Numbered from the stretch's first letter, positions 44,301 through 57,400 are shown. The stretch: DNA of 64,000 nucleotides from Paraspadella gotoi (GCA_051294375.1 CM119264.1:8067051-8131050), one strand, 5' to 3'. The notes: generated by a model not told the origin, from the letters alone. Numbers and translations: made by a program.

Positions 44301-46375
44301 AGTTATTCAAGAAAATAACTTTTTTTTATCATTAAAGAACTAAGGATTTGAACTACGCAGTACAAATCTTTGTTAAATAAAAATTTCGTCAAAGTGTGAG
44401 TATCTCATTTATTCCTATTGGTACAATACTTAAATTTTAAAATAAAACTTGAAGAAAAATATTCCGTCATCTTGAGACAAGCGCGTCAGAAATCTCGAAA
44501 ATTTTATTCTGACAAAGTTTGCCTTTTAATGTTGACTTTCCTGACTATATCTCTGAAACTATTTTAGGAATTTTAAAACGGTCTTTTGCAAGTAAATATT
44601 GACATCATCCTCCACGGACTGGCATAAAAATATATTAAAAATTAATTAACATTATCTCTCATATGAGGTATCTAGTTGGTGACGAATCATGAATTCGCCT
44701 CCCGTATGGCTTGGTTAGAGTGAGGTAGTCCCTCGGTGGACGAATGCCTTTCAAGTTCAAGTATAGCTTGGTGAAACTCGTCACATTGGGTTGGTAAGTA
44801 CTCGTGAGTACCGGGTTCAATCCCCTCACGGTTACTCTGGTTAAGTGTGATGGTGTCAGCATAAACACGCCAGTGGGGTGGTCACTGCAGGTCACTGAGC
44901 GCCAGCTGTCGGGAGATGCCTCACACCCCGGGCATCACACATGTCTTCCCGTTGCCATATTTAATTTAATTTATTATTATATTTAATAATAATAAAAAAA
45001 AGTTATTCACGATCGACGAATTGACCGATAGTATGTAAACAGTAAAGATAATGGATGATCGTTAAAACCAGTAGCATTTAATCCTTTAAAAAACCCTCTC
45101 TTATTTAATTATTATACATTTTTCAATTTAGGCGGAGCTTAGAATAGATTTAACTAAATGTTTCTTCCCTCGTTTAAAGGACTACGAACCATTGAGCGAT
45201 CCCCCCGACGCCGGCGAGTTGGACGATTGGGACTCAGACTTTGAAGACTACGAAGACAAAAAGAAAAAAAAGAAGAAGACTTGGAAGATGGCTGCCCGCG
45301 GGATAGGCAGCGGTGGCGGAGCGAGCGGTGGCGGTCGAGATGGTGGCGTCGGGTCCAGTGGGGGCGGCGGCGGCTCGAGCGGCGTAAATGGAACCGGTCG
45401 AGCCGGAAGGATGAAAAACTTTCCTTCGGACGATCCGAACGAGATTCAAGAAAAGCCTCACGTCTGCGAGATTTGCTCGACGCGATATAAGACGAAAGCC
45501 GGACTCAACTATCACTACAACCACCACCATCAAGTCAAACAGGTTTTATGTTGTTGACAGGGTTGTGTTCGTCGAGGGTATTGTCGTCGTCGTGGTTATT
45601 GTCGTCGTCATTTTTTCGGTTTATCTTGTGTTACTCTCAGAACAACAAAGAGAAAGATCGGTGGACAGTTGCCGAGGATTTTGAAAGCTCTTCCTACTTT
45701 CATTCTCCCAAATCATCGCGAGGCGGGAGCCACGGTAGCCCATGGACACCCAAGTTCCCTCCCAAGACGACAATGGAGCCAATCGGTTCATTAGAAGCCT
45801 TCGCAGAGTTATCTGCTTCGTCACTGCACAGTTCTAAAAAGAGCATGTCCGCTATGGCCGCGCTTCTTACCGCGGGAGGTGGCGCTGCTCCCGGAAACAA
45901 CCCAGATTCGTCGTCTTCTGCTTCTTCCAAGGACTCTTCCTCCACTACTCCAGCCACTGTTGCCCCAGCGGCGCTACCCTCTTCCGTTACCCAAAATCTT
46001 CAGCCCGACAACGGTGAGGGTACACCGACGCCCGCGGACGCTTACTGCGACTTTTGCCTCGGTGACGCTCGCGAGAATAAAAAGACCGGCCGGCCGGAAT
46101 CGCTGGTTACGTGCTCGGTTTGTTCTCACTCGGGCCATCCGACCTGTCTCCAGTTTACCGATAACATGATCATCTCTGTGCGTAAGTATCCGTGGCAGTG
46201 CATTGAATGCAAGTCCTGCGCCATCTGTGGTACCAGCGACAATGACGACCAGCTTCTCTTCTGCGATGACTGCGACAGGGGTTATCACATGTACTGCCTG
46301 GACCCGCCGCTCGACGCCCCGCCCGAGGGCAACTGGAGCTGCGAACTCTGTGTCGCAGAGTTTAAGCAAAAGTGA
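41365..46375 (+). CDS. Zinc finger protein DPF/ubi-d4 (BAF45 family)
   Basis: Subunit of BAF-type SWI/SNF chromatin remodellers; the double PHD finger reads acylated H3. Exons 41365-41367 (ATG only), 41442-41632, 41733-41985, 45180-45542, 45641-46375 give about 514 residues. The Requiem N-terminal domain is clear ([28 protein letters not shown]), then YSAPRWR and AWYYKDYEP; a Gly-rich linker; one C2H2 finger ([20 protein letters not shown]); then tandem PHD fingers ([60 protein letters not shown]). One d4 gene is ancestral to vertebrate DPF1-3. The one-codon first exon needs transcript support. Intron 3 (3.2 kb) carries repeats. Confidence 0.95.
43140..43440. mobile_element. AT-rich dispersed element, partial inverted copy
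   Basis: CCGCTAATGATCGTAGGCAG, ATCCGGCATTGTT and AAACTTGTTTTC are the reverse complement of the 5' end of the copy at 17470. The left part repeats a similar GTTTGAGCAAATGCTGAGCA stretch, so two partial copies may be joined. Confidence 0.5.
44686..45000 (+). mobile_element. tRNA-derived SINE, family A
   Basis: Starts ATTCGCCTCCCGTATGGCTT; has B-box CGGGTTCAATCCCCTCACGG, body GCCAGTGGGGTGGTCACTGC, GCGCCAGCTGTCGGGAGATG, GGGCATCACACATG, and end GTTGCCATA followed by a TTTAATTT/AATAATAAAAAA tail. The head carries an extra partly duplicated segment (TGGCTTGGTT and TAGCTTGGTGAAACT) compared with the copy at 57886-58125. Confidence 0.75.
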
Positions 46376-47063
46376 AGATGGCGCTGGAAGGGATTGGTTG
46401 CCCTCTGTAGATGTTAGGTTATTTTTGCCTTTGAGAATTTTCTTGTCGGGCTCGTCTTTTCTTGGGGTCAAGTATTTTTTTCGAATTCATAAAAATTTAA
46501 AAATTCAAGTTTTTAAACCATGTTAGTAGGAAAGTAATCCTATAGGTGGGTTAAATGATAAACGAACTGGCTTATACGTATAATCCGTTATGAAATTTTT
46601 TAGTTTTGTCATTGGAATGTTGCCAGCAGCCACAGTTTTATCAGAGAATTTCTTTGAGCCAGTTTTAAATATTTTAGTGCCACGTTCATTTGCTATTTAC
46701 AATCAAAAGTAGACTGGTAGTATTTTTTTGATAAAACTATTTAAAATACAAAATGGTGTATTATAAAATCGTTGTAAATCAATTCCAGCGTTGAATAGGA
46801 AAAAGGGTCACACGTTTTTATTTTTTTTTGTTGACAAATTTTACAAGAGACTTAGTTTCTTTATTATTATTTTGAATTCACGTTTGTATAAAAAGCATTA
46901 GGAGCTTCACAAAATTTTTTGTGAAACTTTTTTATATTTTTCTTTCCCTGTAATCAAATCCCCGGACTATTCTTTTATATTTCAGAACTTGATTAAAAAT
47001 CTTTCAAGTTCGTGCTTGGTTTTGTGAATCGTATGCGATGATGGCCTGAAAAGCGGCTGTTCC
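46376..47063. other. DPF-DEAF1-like spacer
   Basis: AT-rich sequence, nothing recognisable; probably 3' UTR of DPF and the next promoter. Confidence 0.5.
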
Positions 47064-50000
47064 ATGACTCGAAAACAAATTTTTCCTGATCACGATTTCA
47101 AAATGCCTGTTGGTAACGCTGAAATTTCGCGGAAGGCAGATGATGAATCTAAACCCTCGCCGGAAATTAAAAAAACCTCTGTCACCCTCCCGGCCACTGC
47201 GAACAATGCCTCCGGCCCAACACCTACCCTTGTTCCGTCCTCGGGAGTTACCCCCTTGCCTGGTGCTATTCAACTAGATGGCTTCGTGGTTTCGCCAATT
47301 GGAGCTTCAAACGTTTCTACTGCCCTTTTGCCACAACCGGCATTGCAACCGGCGTTACAACAGTCTCAACAACGTAGCGCTAGTTCATCCTTCAAGCACG
47401 AATGGGCACCAGGAGCGCACGACGATGTACTCGAAGTCAGATGTAAGGAAACTCTCGGGTTTCTCCACAAGGACAAGTTTGGCAGCGGTGGGCGGGGCAA
47501 GTGCATGGAAGTCGAGGGAAAGTGGATGACGCCAAACGAATTCGAGGTTTTGGCGGGGAGAGCGTCGAGTAAGGATTGGAAGAGATCCGTCAGGTGAGCT
47601 TGTTGTCAGAATTGGCTTATTTGAAACGTCATACTCATCGTATTTAATGTTTACTTAGCAATGTTAAAAAGGAATTTGAATTTTTGGAAGCTAATTCTCA
47701 AATATGAATTTTATATTCAAGATTCCAGGGTCGACCTTTGGGAAATTTAATCGAGGACGGAATCCTTCGTCCGCATGCTTCATCATGCACTTGCGTCATC
47801 TGCGGTGGTTCTCCTATGGGCGGCTCCACCGGCGCTGTTCGTCTCCACGTTCCGGCAAAGCGACGGCAAATTGGAAGTGCCGCTACAAAAAAGCACAAAT
47901 CTGATGCTAACGAAGAAAAAACTCGTTCACTTGACGCCTCCCAGGAATTGGTTCGGGCAAATCAGCAAAGTTTACTGCAGCATCTTGCAAATCCATCCTT
48001 GCAACAGCAAATCGTGGAGAGCGGTGAGGTCGAAGCTTTGGGTAGACAAAAACCGCAGTCGTTGCAGGTTAATTGTTTATTATGCTGGTGTTTATTCTTA
48101 AAATCATTATTGTTATCTATTTGTTATTAAGATTTTGACGTCGGAATCTAGCGAATGTCCGTCCTACTACGTGAATCCTTATTCTCAGTTGACTTGTGGA
48201 GGTAAGTAAAGATGCTGCCTTTGTTGAAAAAAATTTGTTGGGGTACCCAGTTGAAAATCTCCTAGGGCAATACATGATGGTTGCACCAAATGGATATTCC
48301 ATGCCAGCCAGGCTCACCAGCGTACCAACAGCGCCAACGGCACCAATGATGGTTTCTGGATTAATGCCCACCTCGGACCAAGGGGATGTTTCGGAAATGG
48401 GATCGCCAAACAGCGAAACGGGTGAGAAAATTTATTTATCTAACATTGTATTATCTTTCTTAGAGAGAGAGAGCGAGAGCATTCTGTAACTTCAAGGGTC
48501 AATTGGTTTGCTAGATTCGATTGATAGCAAACAGTTCTCTCAATTGGAAGACACTGCAAATTCTTTGCTTGGCAAGGCACAGGAACTTAAAGAGATGCTA
48601 CAGATCGCGAGAAGTGGATCCTCTGAAGAGAAGCAAGCATTGCTTCAGTCACTTAAGTGAGTTGGCTAACACAAATTGGTATTCTGTTCAACTGCTACCA
48701 ATTTCTACTAATTATTTTCAGAAATCAGTCTAAGAAAGAGACGGAAGAACTGCAGCAATTGAAGAATTTGCAATTATCTATTCCACAATCCAGCCATTCG
48801 CAAGTCGTAATTCCTTCTCCCAAGTGAGTAAAGCTAAGTTTATTAAATATAAAAATAATACTTAAGGGAGTGGTCTTTTCATACAATTGAAACATTCTTT
48901 GAAATATTATATCACTTCCTAGATAGGGAAGCCTGGTACTCCGGGAGTGAATAAACGAGACTGTGAGAGAGGCCTGTCCAAAGTCAGGGGCAAGATATCT
49001 TATTTATTAAATGAATGGATAATTTTTATATTGGTTGTACCAATTTCATAATATTATATCTTGCTTTTTTGTGTCTGTCTGTACATCTGCCATTGAATAT
49101 ATTCCTTTTGTTTTTATACTTCTAAGCTAATTTTAATTTTCATATATTAAGCCAGGTTTGTTATGTATAAAACTTAGTTTTCCTGAGTCTCAAAGTTTGT
49201 CATAGGTCCAGATTGTTGATATGCGATTGCAACGATCCTTATGCTTTTAAAATTTTAGGCCCTTTTTCGCTATGTCGGTTCCCGGAAATGAAGCATTAAT
49301 GGCGAATACTTCTGGATTTCAGTTAGGTAATTATCGATTTGGTTTTTACCATATAATAATGTAATAATTGTCGAATCCTTTGCCTCAACTCTCGGGGATT
49401 CGGGAGATTTCGACCGAAGGCTCGTAGGGGGTGAAATTCTTTAACGTGGAGAGAGCTGTATAGCTACTGAGAATGTAAAATCGTCCGGGCGAAGACTTGA
49501 ACAGTGAACACTCGACAACGCTAGCGTGAGAAGAAAACTATCTCACAATAAATCCTTTCTTTTGCGTTGTTTCGCATTGTATAAGTTGGCAAAACTTGAA
49601 TTTTTACGATTTTTATTTAACAATCTCTTATGGCAACAGCCGGGTTGCCTGTGATGCCCATTGGGATGGGGCATCTCACTGTTGGCTTTGGGGGCTTCCG
49701 ACCCTCAGTGACGCCTCCAGTCACTGGCGCGGTTACCCTAGGACGGTCTCGCTTTGCCAACGCAGAGGGAAGTCGTTAGGACTGTGGATGGAACACTACG
49801 CCTGGGATGGTGTGTTCCCCCTCTGAGCCAATGGATTTGGCTGTAGGATGGTGGACGTGAGGCGGTGTGAATATACTGCCAAACTCTAATACTATTATAA
49901 TAATAATGACAATTGCGCTTAACAAATAATAATAATTGCGCTTTTTTTTCAGGCGTTCCAACGTATCTCGGATCTCATGGATTTGTTCCAACGGCTTTAG

Positions 50001-50380
50001 CTTCTACAACATCTCCGGCATCTCCCGCCATGCTGCAACACCCTGCCGCCCTTGCTATAGGCACTCCGGCAAGCTCCGGGTTGCTGCAACATCCAGGGTC
50101 TTTAGCCGCGTCTGTGGCTTCAGCGTCGATCACTCCCTTCGTAGACGCCTCGAAACTGATACCGGCATCGTCATCGTCAAGCGAAGTCGGCCCCACATTG
50201 ACTCCTTTCGGTGGAGCCTTTTACTTAGCTCCCTCCTCGTCCTTCCCTGTTTCGCCGTGGGTCACGACGACCACGACGACGACTGCTTCGACGCCTATTC
50301 CCTTTGTTATGGCGTCAGGGTTGACTCAGGGGGCGTCCTTCGCTCCTTCCCTTGTTCCCGCCGTCGAACCTGCCTCCTAA
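47064..50380 (+). CDS. DEAF1-like SAND-domain transcription factor without MYND
   Basis: Putative nuclear DNA-binding regulator. Exons 47064-47593, 47722-48067, 48132-48201, 48266-48421, 48515-48656, 48722-48823, 49259-49326, 49953-50380; phases close, 613 residues. The SAND domain spans exons 1-2: LEVRCKETLGFLHKDKFGSG, EGKWMTPNEFEVLAGRASSK, DWKRSVR, GRPLGNLIEDGILRPHASSC-TC, closest to DEAF1 (SKDWKR DNA-binding KDWK core). A basic stretch (HVPAKRRQIGSAATKKHK) may be an NLS. A coiled-coil region follows (LEDTANSLLGKAQELKEMLQ), like the region before the MYND in DEAF1. The last exon is Ala/Ser/Thr/Pro-rich and ends in a stop with no MYND zinc finger. A second isoform or a distinct SAND gene is possible. 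Confidence 0.87.
48940..49055. repeat. ~80-bp dispersed repeat, copy 3
   Basis: GTCCAAAGTCAGGGGCAAGA, TATCTTATTTATTAAATGAA, TATTGGTTGTACCAATTTCA matches 20667-20760. It is preceded by GCCTGGTACTCCGGGAGTGA, which may belong to the same element. Intron of the SAND gene. Confidence 0.65.
49634..49877 (-). mobile_element. tRNA-derived SINE, family B
   Basis: Reverse-strand copy of the element at 13697-13978, nearly full-length: TATGGCAACAGCCGGGTTGC at the plus-strand left end, TTGGCTCAGAGGGGGAACAC in the head. It lies in the last intron of the SAND-domain gene. Confidence 0.75.
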
Positions 50381-50594
50381 TCTTTAGCTCCCAGTGCATA
50401 ACTCAGTAATGGTTACGTTTTAATCTTTTCATGAAGTCAAAGGATTAAATATATGAGTTTGCTTGTTATATTGTTCTATTTAAACAGTTACATTTAGAAA
50501 AATCGCTATTTTTATCGATTTTTAATTATTGCTGCTCTTTAATTAATCCAAGACATGTGAAATCCTCACGCTTCACGCGACGAGTTAGTTAGTC
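50381..50594. other. Spacer with EXOC5 promoter
   Basis: About 210 bp between the SAND gene stop and the EXOC5 start. AT-rich, no defensible motif. Confidence 0.45.
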
Positions 50595-53500
50595 ATGGCG
50601 CTCTTGTCGCATCAACTGCAGCAGGAGCTGGAGCAAAATCCGTTCGACGCCGACGAATTTGTGGAAAGGTGAGGAAATGAAAGTTATTCATTTGAGTATT
50701 ATAATGTAGGTCACCCATTTGACATTTGTGCACAGATTGGCATGGCGAACTTCTGGAGGACGCAGCGTGGACTCATTCGATCCTATGGTGCTTCATCAAT
50801 CATTTGAACAAACCATAAGAGATCTGAAAGTAAGCTCTACCTCAATAATAATTACGTATCGATATGATTATGCTATTTCCTGTTTAATCAGAAGAACAAA
50901 AATTAGAACAAAAGCGAATCCACATTCGCTTTTGTTCTTATTTTTTTTTTTCATTCTTAATTTTTTCAGGTTCTTAACGAGAAGATGAAACGGAAATCGG
51001 AAAAGTTGGAGGCTCAGGTGACGGACGAAGAGAAAAAGTTCAAAGGTCACGTCAACGAGTTGCTGAGGGGCAACCAACAGGCTTTTGCCCAGTTCCAGGA
51101 TCTCGACGAGAAAATAAACTACGTCGCCACCAAAGTCGTCCATTTAGGTTAGCGCCGACTTTTGATGTTGTTTTGGAGGGGGTTAATGGTCAATTAGTAA
51201 CTATCCCAGGTTACATTTTAAGGCGAACAGCTTGAAGGCGTCAATATCCCGAGATCGCGCGCAGTCGAGGCTCAGCAACTCATTCGATATTTCGCGGAAT
51301 TTATGGAGCCAGTATCGCGAGGTTCTAACTCCTCCATATTTTCCGATCCTCAGCAGCTTCAGGCCGCCGCTGACATTATTCAGAAACTACACATGATAGC
51401 GCAAGTACGTGGATTCCTCAAAAAATGGAAAAAAATGTTCCTTTCATTGGTCGCATATTATTGATGGAGACAATATCATGGACAATCTCAAAGACTCTAA
51501 ACTTACCGATGCATGGCATGGCATGGCATCGCCCACAACAATCACCCTCTAACATTATGAATCCGTAGGAACTCCCAGCTGACCCTAAGTTCGAGGTTGC
51601 TAAGCGACGAATAGCCGAAAAATACGATTCTATCGAGCGAAGTCTGATCGAAGAGTTTAACAACGCCCATCGAAAGGATCCCTGCGACAAGCAGAAAATG
51701 AAATCGTGCGCAACGAGCCTCTCTCATTTCAAAGGTACTAATTTTTTCAAATTTAATTGTAATTAATTATATTCCTACATTTTTGTGTTTCCTTAGCATA
51801 ATTATATGGGTTTCTTTTGAGGTTACAACCAGTGCATTGACGCTTTTATAGAACGTTGTCAAGAAGACACATTTTTTCACGAGGAAATTCACCCTGATAT
51901 TTTGCATCTTTGTCACAAAACTGAACAATTGATCAACGAGGTTGGTTTCAGATTTTAAGTAAAAAAGGAAATCTATTTTCACTGTTTCAATGTTACAAAT
52001 GCTTGACTCTTTTAGGTATTTACAAATCCTGAAGCTGTGATGGCGAAGTTAATATTAAATATTTACAATGGGATATTAAAAAAAGAAGTCGATTCCAACT
52101 TGGGAGAGGTTAAAGCCACGGAAGCTTATTTGAAAAACCTTCACGACTGGTAGCATAACTGTGTACATCTTATTTTTACGCAAATCCATGTCTTTTTTAT
52201 GGAATATACGTAGTAGAACGATATTAATCGTGTCTTATTTTTCTAATTTTTCTAGGTATACGAAAACAAACCAACTGTCTTCAGATTTAAAGCGCTTTAA
52301 TATGGGTTCCGATCATACGTTTTTGACGAAACTTACAAAACATATTTTTTCTCGATATTTGCAACAATATATCGATGTTGAAATCGGATTTCTTCGTAGC
52401 AAATGCGACTTTATACTACGAAGATATTACGAAAATAAAGGTGGCTAAAGTCCCTAATTTAATTCTTTTTTATATTCCGCTTAATTTTATTATTTTCTTT
52501 TTCAACGTAGGTCACGTCAAGCGGTTTATGCAATCATCCAGTGCTGTCGGAACCGCTATTCAAGATTTTCAGGCGAAAATTCAAGGCCAAATACAAGCTA
52601 AAAGTAAATTATCTTGTGAATGAGATTTTTTGCATATGTTTATGATTTAAAATGACTTTGCAGGCCTTTATCCGCTCCACCATCAGCCTCAAGTTGAGAA
52701 TTTTGGAGGGGAAACGTTTTTGTCCCAAGAAGTCGCAATAAATCTGCTCCAGGTTGTAGATGATTGCTGACTGACATTTTTGATTCCAGATGACTTTATT
52801 TTTCTACTTTATATAAATGCGACAGGAATTCAAAATGGCCTTCAAGCGATGTCAAACTCTGGCGATCAACTCGACTCAACTGCCTCAAAACGCGTTGCGG
52901 GTTTTCGATCTGATGGTTCAATACCTCTGTGTGGATCACATCGACTACGCCCTAGAACTCGGCTCCCTCACCATTCCCAGCGCTGATCCAAAGACCGAAC
53001 CGGAGGTGACCTTTTTCGACGTGGTCGGCCAGGCCAACGCGATTTTCCATCTACTTGAGAAGCAGTTTTCGGGAGACGTCGTTCCGCTCGTACTCGGCTC
53101 GCCACAGGTTGGAAATAAGAAAGCGACCCTCCGAGCGTATTTGGCTTTAAAAAAAGCTTTAAAGCTTTAAAGGTTTAAAAAAAAAATTGGTCTCGATCTA
53201 TGATCATTAGCACTCCGAGGCGCTTCAGAGGAAGAGAAGAATTATGCACGAAATGGAGTCCAAGCTCGACAACGGGTTGGACCGCTCTCTGGCGGCGATC
53301 GTCGGATGGGTCAAGTCAGTTTAGCATCTTCCGCTCGAAAATTCTTTTTCGTCCTATTCCGAAATCCGTTTTTATTTTTTTCGCGTCCAGGTTTATTTTG
53401 AGCAACGAACAGAAAAAGACTGATTTCAAACCCGAATCGGAGGGTGACGGGGAATTTCTTCTCTATTCGCAGGTAAAACGAAAAAGTTTTACTTTTAATC

Positions 53501-54188
53501 CCTGCCAACGTTAAAAAAGTCGTACTCGAATACCTTTACAGTTGAGATAATCTTGGCAACCATAAATTTGTGATACAGTTGTGATAATCTTGGCAACTCT
53601 AAATTTTTAAGGCCTGCGTGAAAGTGTGCAAATTTGTCAAGGCGCAAGTGGAAACAATTCGTCAATCCCTCGACGGCAAAAACGTGGATGCGGTGCTGAC
53701 AGAATTCGGCACTCGCTTCCATCGCGTCGTCTTTGAGCATCTTCAACAGTTCCAGTACAACTCGACGGGTAGGAAATTTTGCACAGGGAAAAATAAAATT
53801 TTATCTTGGACTTTTTACTAAGCTACGACTCAATTTTCTACCCGTTCGCGTTTTTTTCCAGGTGGCATGCTTGCAATCTGCGACGTGCGCGAATATCGAG
53901 AATGCGTGAAAGAGTTTGATTCTCCTTTGGTTCTCTCCCTCTTCGACACATTGCACGCCCTCACTAACCTCCTAGTCGTTGTGCCAGACAACCTCAAGCA
54001 GGTACGATTCACTAACGTAAATATTTTTGTCACCTTTAGATTTTCTGTCAATCTTATTTTATGTCGATCGTTTCGGTTAGGTTTGCCACGGGGAACACCT
54101 GGCCGGACTAGATCGTCAAATTCTTCATTCCTTTGTTCAACTCAGAGCCGATTTTAGGACTTCGAAATTAAGTTTACAGTTAAAATAA
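50595..54188 (+). CDS. EXOC5: Exocyst complex component 5 (Sec10)
   Basis: Subunit of the octameric exocyst that tethers secretory vesicles to the plasma membrane and supports ciliogenesis. Sixteen exons: 50595-50668, 50736-50829, 50970-51147, 51223-51404, 51569-51734, 51822-51940, 52016-52149, 52256-52440, 52511-52603, 52664-52752, 52826-53107, 53211-53314, 53391-53472, 53612-53768, 53862-54001, 54081-54188; total 2187 nt, 728 residues (human 708). Diagnostic stretches: QNPFDADEFVERLAWRT, KFKGHVNELLRGNQQAFAQF, LDGKNVDAVLTEFGTRFHRV, GGMLAICDVREYRECVKEF, LFDTLHALTNLLVVVPDNLK, LHSFVQLRADFRTSK. The N-terminal coiled coil (residues about 60-110) is intact. All splice phases close. Confidence 0.97.
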
Positions 54189-54466
54189 CGTTCTATTACG
54201 TTCTACATAGTGCCAACCTATTTTAATTTATTTATATCAAATTTTAGTACAGAATAAAAAATATTCATTACCTTGTCAATGATCACGATTAATTCATTTT
54301 TTAACCCATGTGTATTGTAGTTTTTTTTTATATTTATAATCGCTTTTTAAAATTTTACCAATCCTTTCTAATTATTATGCAGTTTCTAATGAAATTATCG
54401 AATTATAAATAATCGACTATTAAATGTGTAGTGATTAGAAAAGCGCCGATATGACTCTACTCTGAG
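54189..54466. other. EXOC5-kelch spacer
   Basis: About 280 bp, AT-rich, nothing recognisable. Confidence 0.45.
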
Positions 54467-57400
54467 ATGTCGTCGGCGAACGGTAGAGGGTCCGGGCCCA
54501 ACAGGGATTCTCCCGGGTCCTCGTCGCGTCAGCCTTCCGGCGCGAAACCTAAGTCCGGCAGCAACAACAGTAGTAACAACAATAACAGTACTAGCCAGGG
54601 CGGAGCCAACAGAACAACCGGTTCACGAGGCCGTAACCTTATCTCTTCGTCCTCGATTGCACCGGGCGACTCCGCCCGTACTGCGCCTGCGCAGTCCTTC
54701 AATTCCCGCGGCGACAGGGCGGACGGTGACGCCGATTCGACGGGAAAGACCTTACAGCAACGCCATCTCGTTTTTCCGGCCTTGTCCTCGATCCAGCCCC
54801 CCGCCATGGCCGCTTTCAACTTTAACCAATCTAGTCATCATCATCATTCGCATCACCAGTTCCCTCTCGTGGTTTCTTCAACCTCGAGCGGCTCGCCAAC
54901 AACATCTACTTCTGATACTATTGCCGCCGTTGAGGATGGTTTTCGGTTTTTGGAGCCCGCCCATTCGCGTAATCTTTTGGCAGGGCTCAATTCGATGCGT
55001 CTCAACCGAATGTTTTGCGACGTGGTGCTCTGCGTTGATGGGAAAGAATTCCCCGCTCACCGAATCGTTCTCTCCGCTTTTTCGGCATATTTTCGGGCCA
55101 TGTTCGGATCGGAGATGGCTGAAAAGTCTCAGGTGTAATTGATGATGGAGCTTGATGTTTGATTTCTAATTTATCTCTCATTTTTGAAAGGTTAGCTTTT
55201 TGTTGCCCTTTGATTCATTTATTTTAACGGTTATGACATCCGAGATGTCGCAATAAGAAAAAAAATGAAAATTTTAACTATGTAATTGCTTTTAAAAGAA
55301 TACTTCTTCGAATGTCTTTACACAAACTTAACATTTATACCTGCTCCTCATTCATTTCACCAGGACAACGTGTCCCTCAACGGATTGGAGCCCTGCATGG
55401 TGGATCTCATCCTTCAATATGCCTATACTTCTGAGATTCTGGTCACCAAGTCAAACGTCCAGTCGCTCCTTTCGGCTTCCAACCTGCTGCAGGTGATCCC
55501 GGTCCGCGACGCCTGCTGTGACTTCATGCTGCGCCACATGGATGAAGCCAATGTGCTCGGGGTTCACTGCTTCGCCGAGACTCACGCTTGCGGAGATTTA
55601 GCGTGCCTTTCCAAGGACTTTATCTTGGAATCCTTCGTCGACATCGTCGCAGGCGAAGAGTTCCTCGAACTCGGAGAAGCCAAGCTCGTCGAGATCCTGG
55701 ATGATGATAATCTCAAAGTATGTTTTTATCAATTCCTCGGGGTCATATGTCCCTGCTTTATCTCTTCCCACTTTCATTTTCATTTTGTTTTTAAGGTGGA
55801 CAACGAGGAGACGGTTTTTGCCGCAGCCATTCGTTGGCTCGAGCATGACCGCGCTGCCCGCTCCGCTAACTTCGACCGCGTTCTTTCGCACGTGCGCCTT
55901 CCGCTCGTCAGTCCTTATTTTCTGCACGACTGCGTAGAAAAGCGCGCGATTGTGAGCGAGAACGCAGCGTGCCGGCTCCTCCTCGATGAAGCCGTTCGGT
56001 TTCATCTGCTCCCCGACAGGCGTCATGAGATGCGAGGACCTCGGACGCGGCCGCGGAAAGCCTGGGGTCTCGTCGAGGTATGCCGTCTTGGCTTCCTATC
56101 TTTTTATCTTTTGTTTATTTAATATTTGTTGCTATTTTAAGATGCTGTTGCTATTTATCGAATTGTCTTGGGCGTTTTATGAATTCACTATTAAATGTTT
56201 TCCAAAGGTGATCGTACTGGTGGGCGGGGAGGATGACAAGGTGGTGCTACGGTCGGTAGAGAGTTTCGATCCGGCAACCCATGCGTGGAAGACCCTCCTC
56301 TGCCTTCCCTTCGCAGTTTCTAAGCATGGTCTTGTCGCCTCTGGTAAGCATCTTATTATTGTTTTTGTAGAATTGGTCTTTTCATTTGGGAATGTGCGTT
56401 TAAAATTATTATTTTCTTTGCAATGTTATACGGTATTGATCATATTTAAAACTTTTACTGTACATATTTAACTTGTACAATGGTGGGGGACAAGATTTAA
56501 ATTTTTTCACCCAGTAATTCGGTCGCGGCTCTTCCCTTCAGGCACCAACAGCATGTTCCTTGCTGGGGGAGAATTTCCCGATGGCGCCGCTTCTCGCAGT
56601 CTCTGGAAATTTGACCCTAGTCTCAACGCTTGGCAAGAGTTGGCGCAGATGAACGTCCCGCGGTCGGAGCTGGGGCTTGCGCTGCTCGATGGAAGCATTT
56701 ACGCCGTCGGAGGATGGGAAGGCAGTCAGCGACTCGATTCCGTCGAGAGGTTTAATCAAGTAAATAGTAAATACATGGAGTAATTATATGAGGGAGAAGT
56801 GGCAAATTGTTGACACACTCCGGACCAAAACCACACACAATGCATGGCAAAATATGACGATGCACCACTGTTAGCGGGCAAACATTATGGACCCCGTCGT
56901 TGGGCGGCAGTAGATCAAAGGGGCAGCTTAAAATGTCTCGGCGATGCTCGTATGCAGCAGGACGCGGTCAGCAGTGTTTCAACAGTTTCACTAGCCCAGA
57001 GTCACTACTCTGTAATAATATATTAAGAGAGAAACAACCATATATCAGTAGCCACTGCTTAACAAGCACTAAGGAATCACGCGAAGTGGTACCCAACACC
57101 TCTGCTATAAAATATGATCATGATAGCTGAAGGGTAATGAATCAATTAAATAATTATCAATGACGATAGCCATAGCCGATGAAATTTAAATGCTAATGTA
57201 TACAGCGTTAAAATAATCTATCATGACCATAGATTATGGTATTAAAATTTTTTTTGTCAAAAATGCTTTCTTCTGAGGGTACTCGCCTAATTAAAAATAT
57301 TATATTACTATAAAAATATTTTTTTTAAAATTCTAAAATTTTTTGATGGATTCTGATAGAGCATAAAAAGTTAAACAAGAAATATAATTACAGCTTTTAA

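Larger units (their letters stand above)
41986..45179. other. Long DPF intron rich in repeats
   Basis: Contains a degenerate duplicated block (both halves with GTCAACGC and CTGAAGGGCTC, about 42175-42260 and 42395-42475), an inverted copy of the AT-rich dispersed element (about 43140-43440) and a SINE at 44686-45000. Short ORFs here (e.g. 43719-44006) have no recognisable features. Confidence 0.5.

Noticed and set aside
44815-44830. Functional tRNA gene at the B-box-like sequence
   Set aside because: No acceptor stem or complete cloverleaf; the B box belongs to a SINE head present in several copies.
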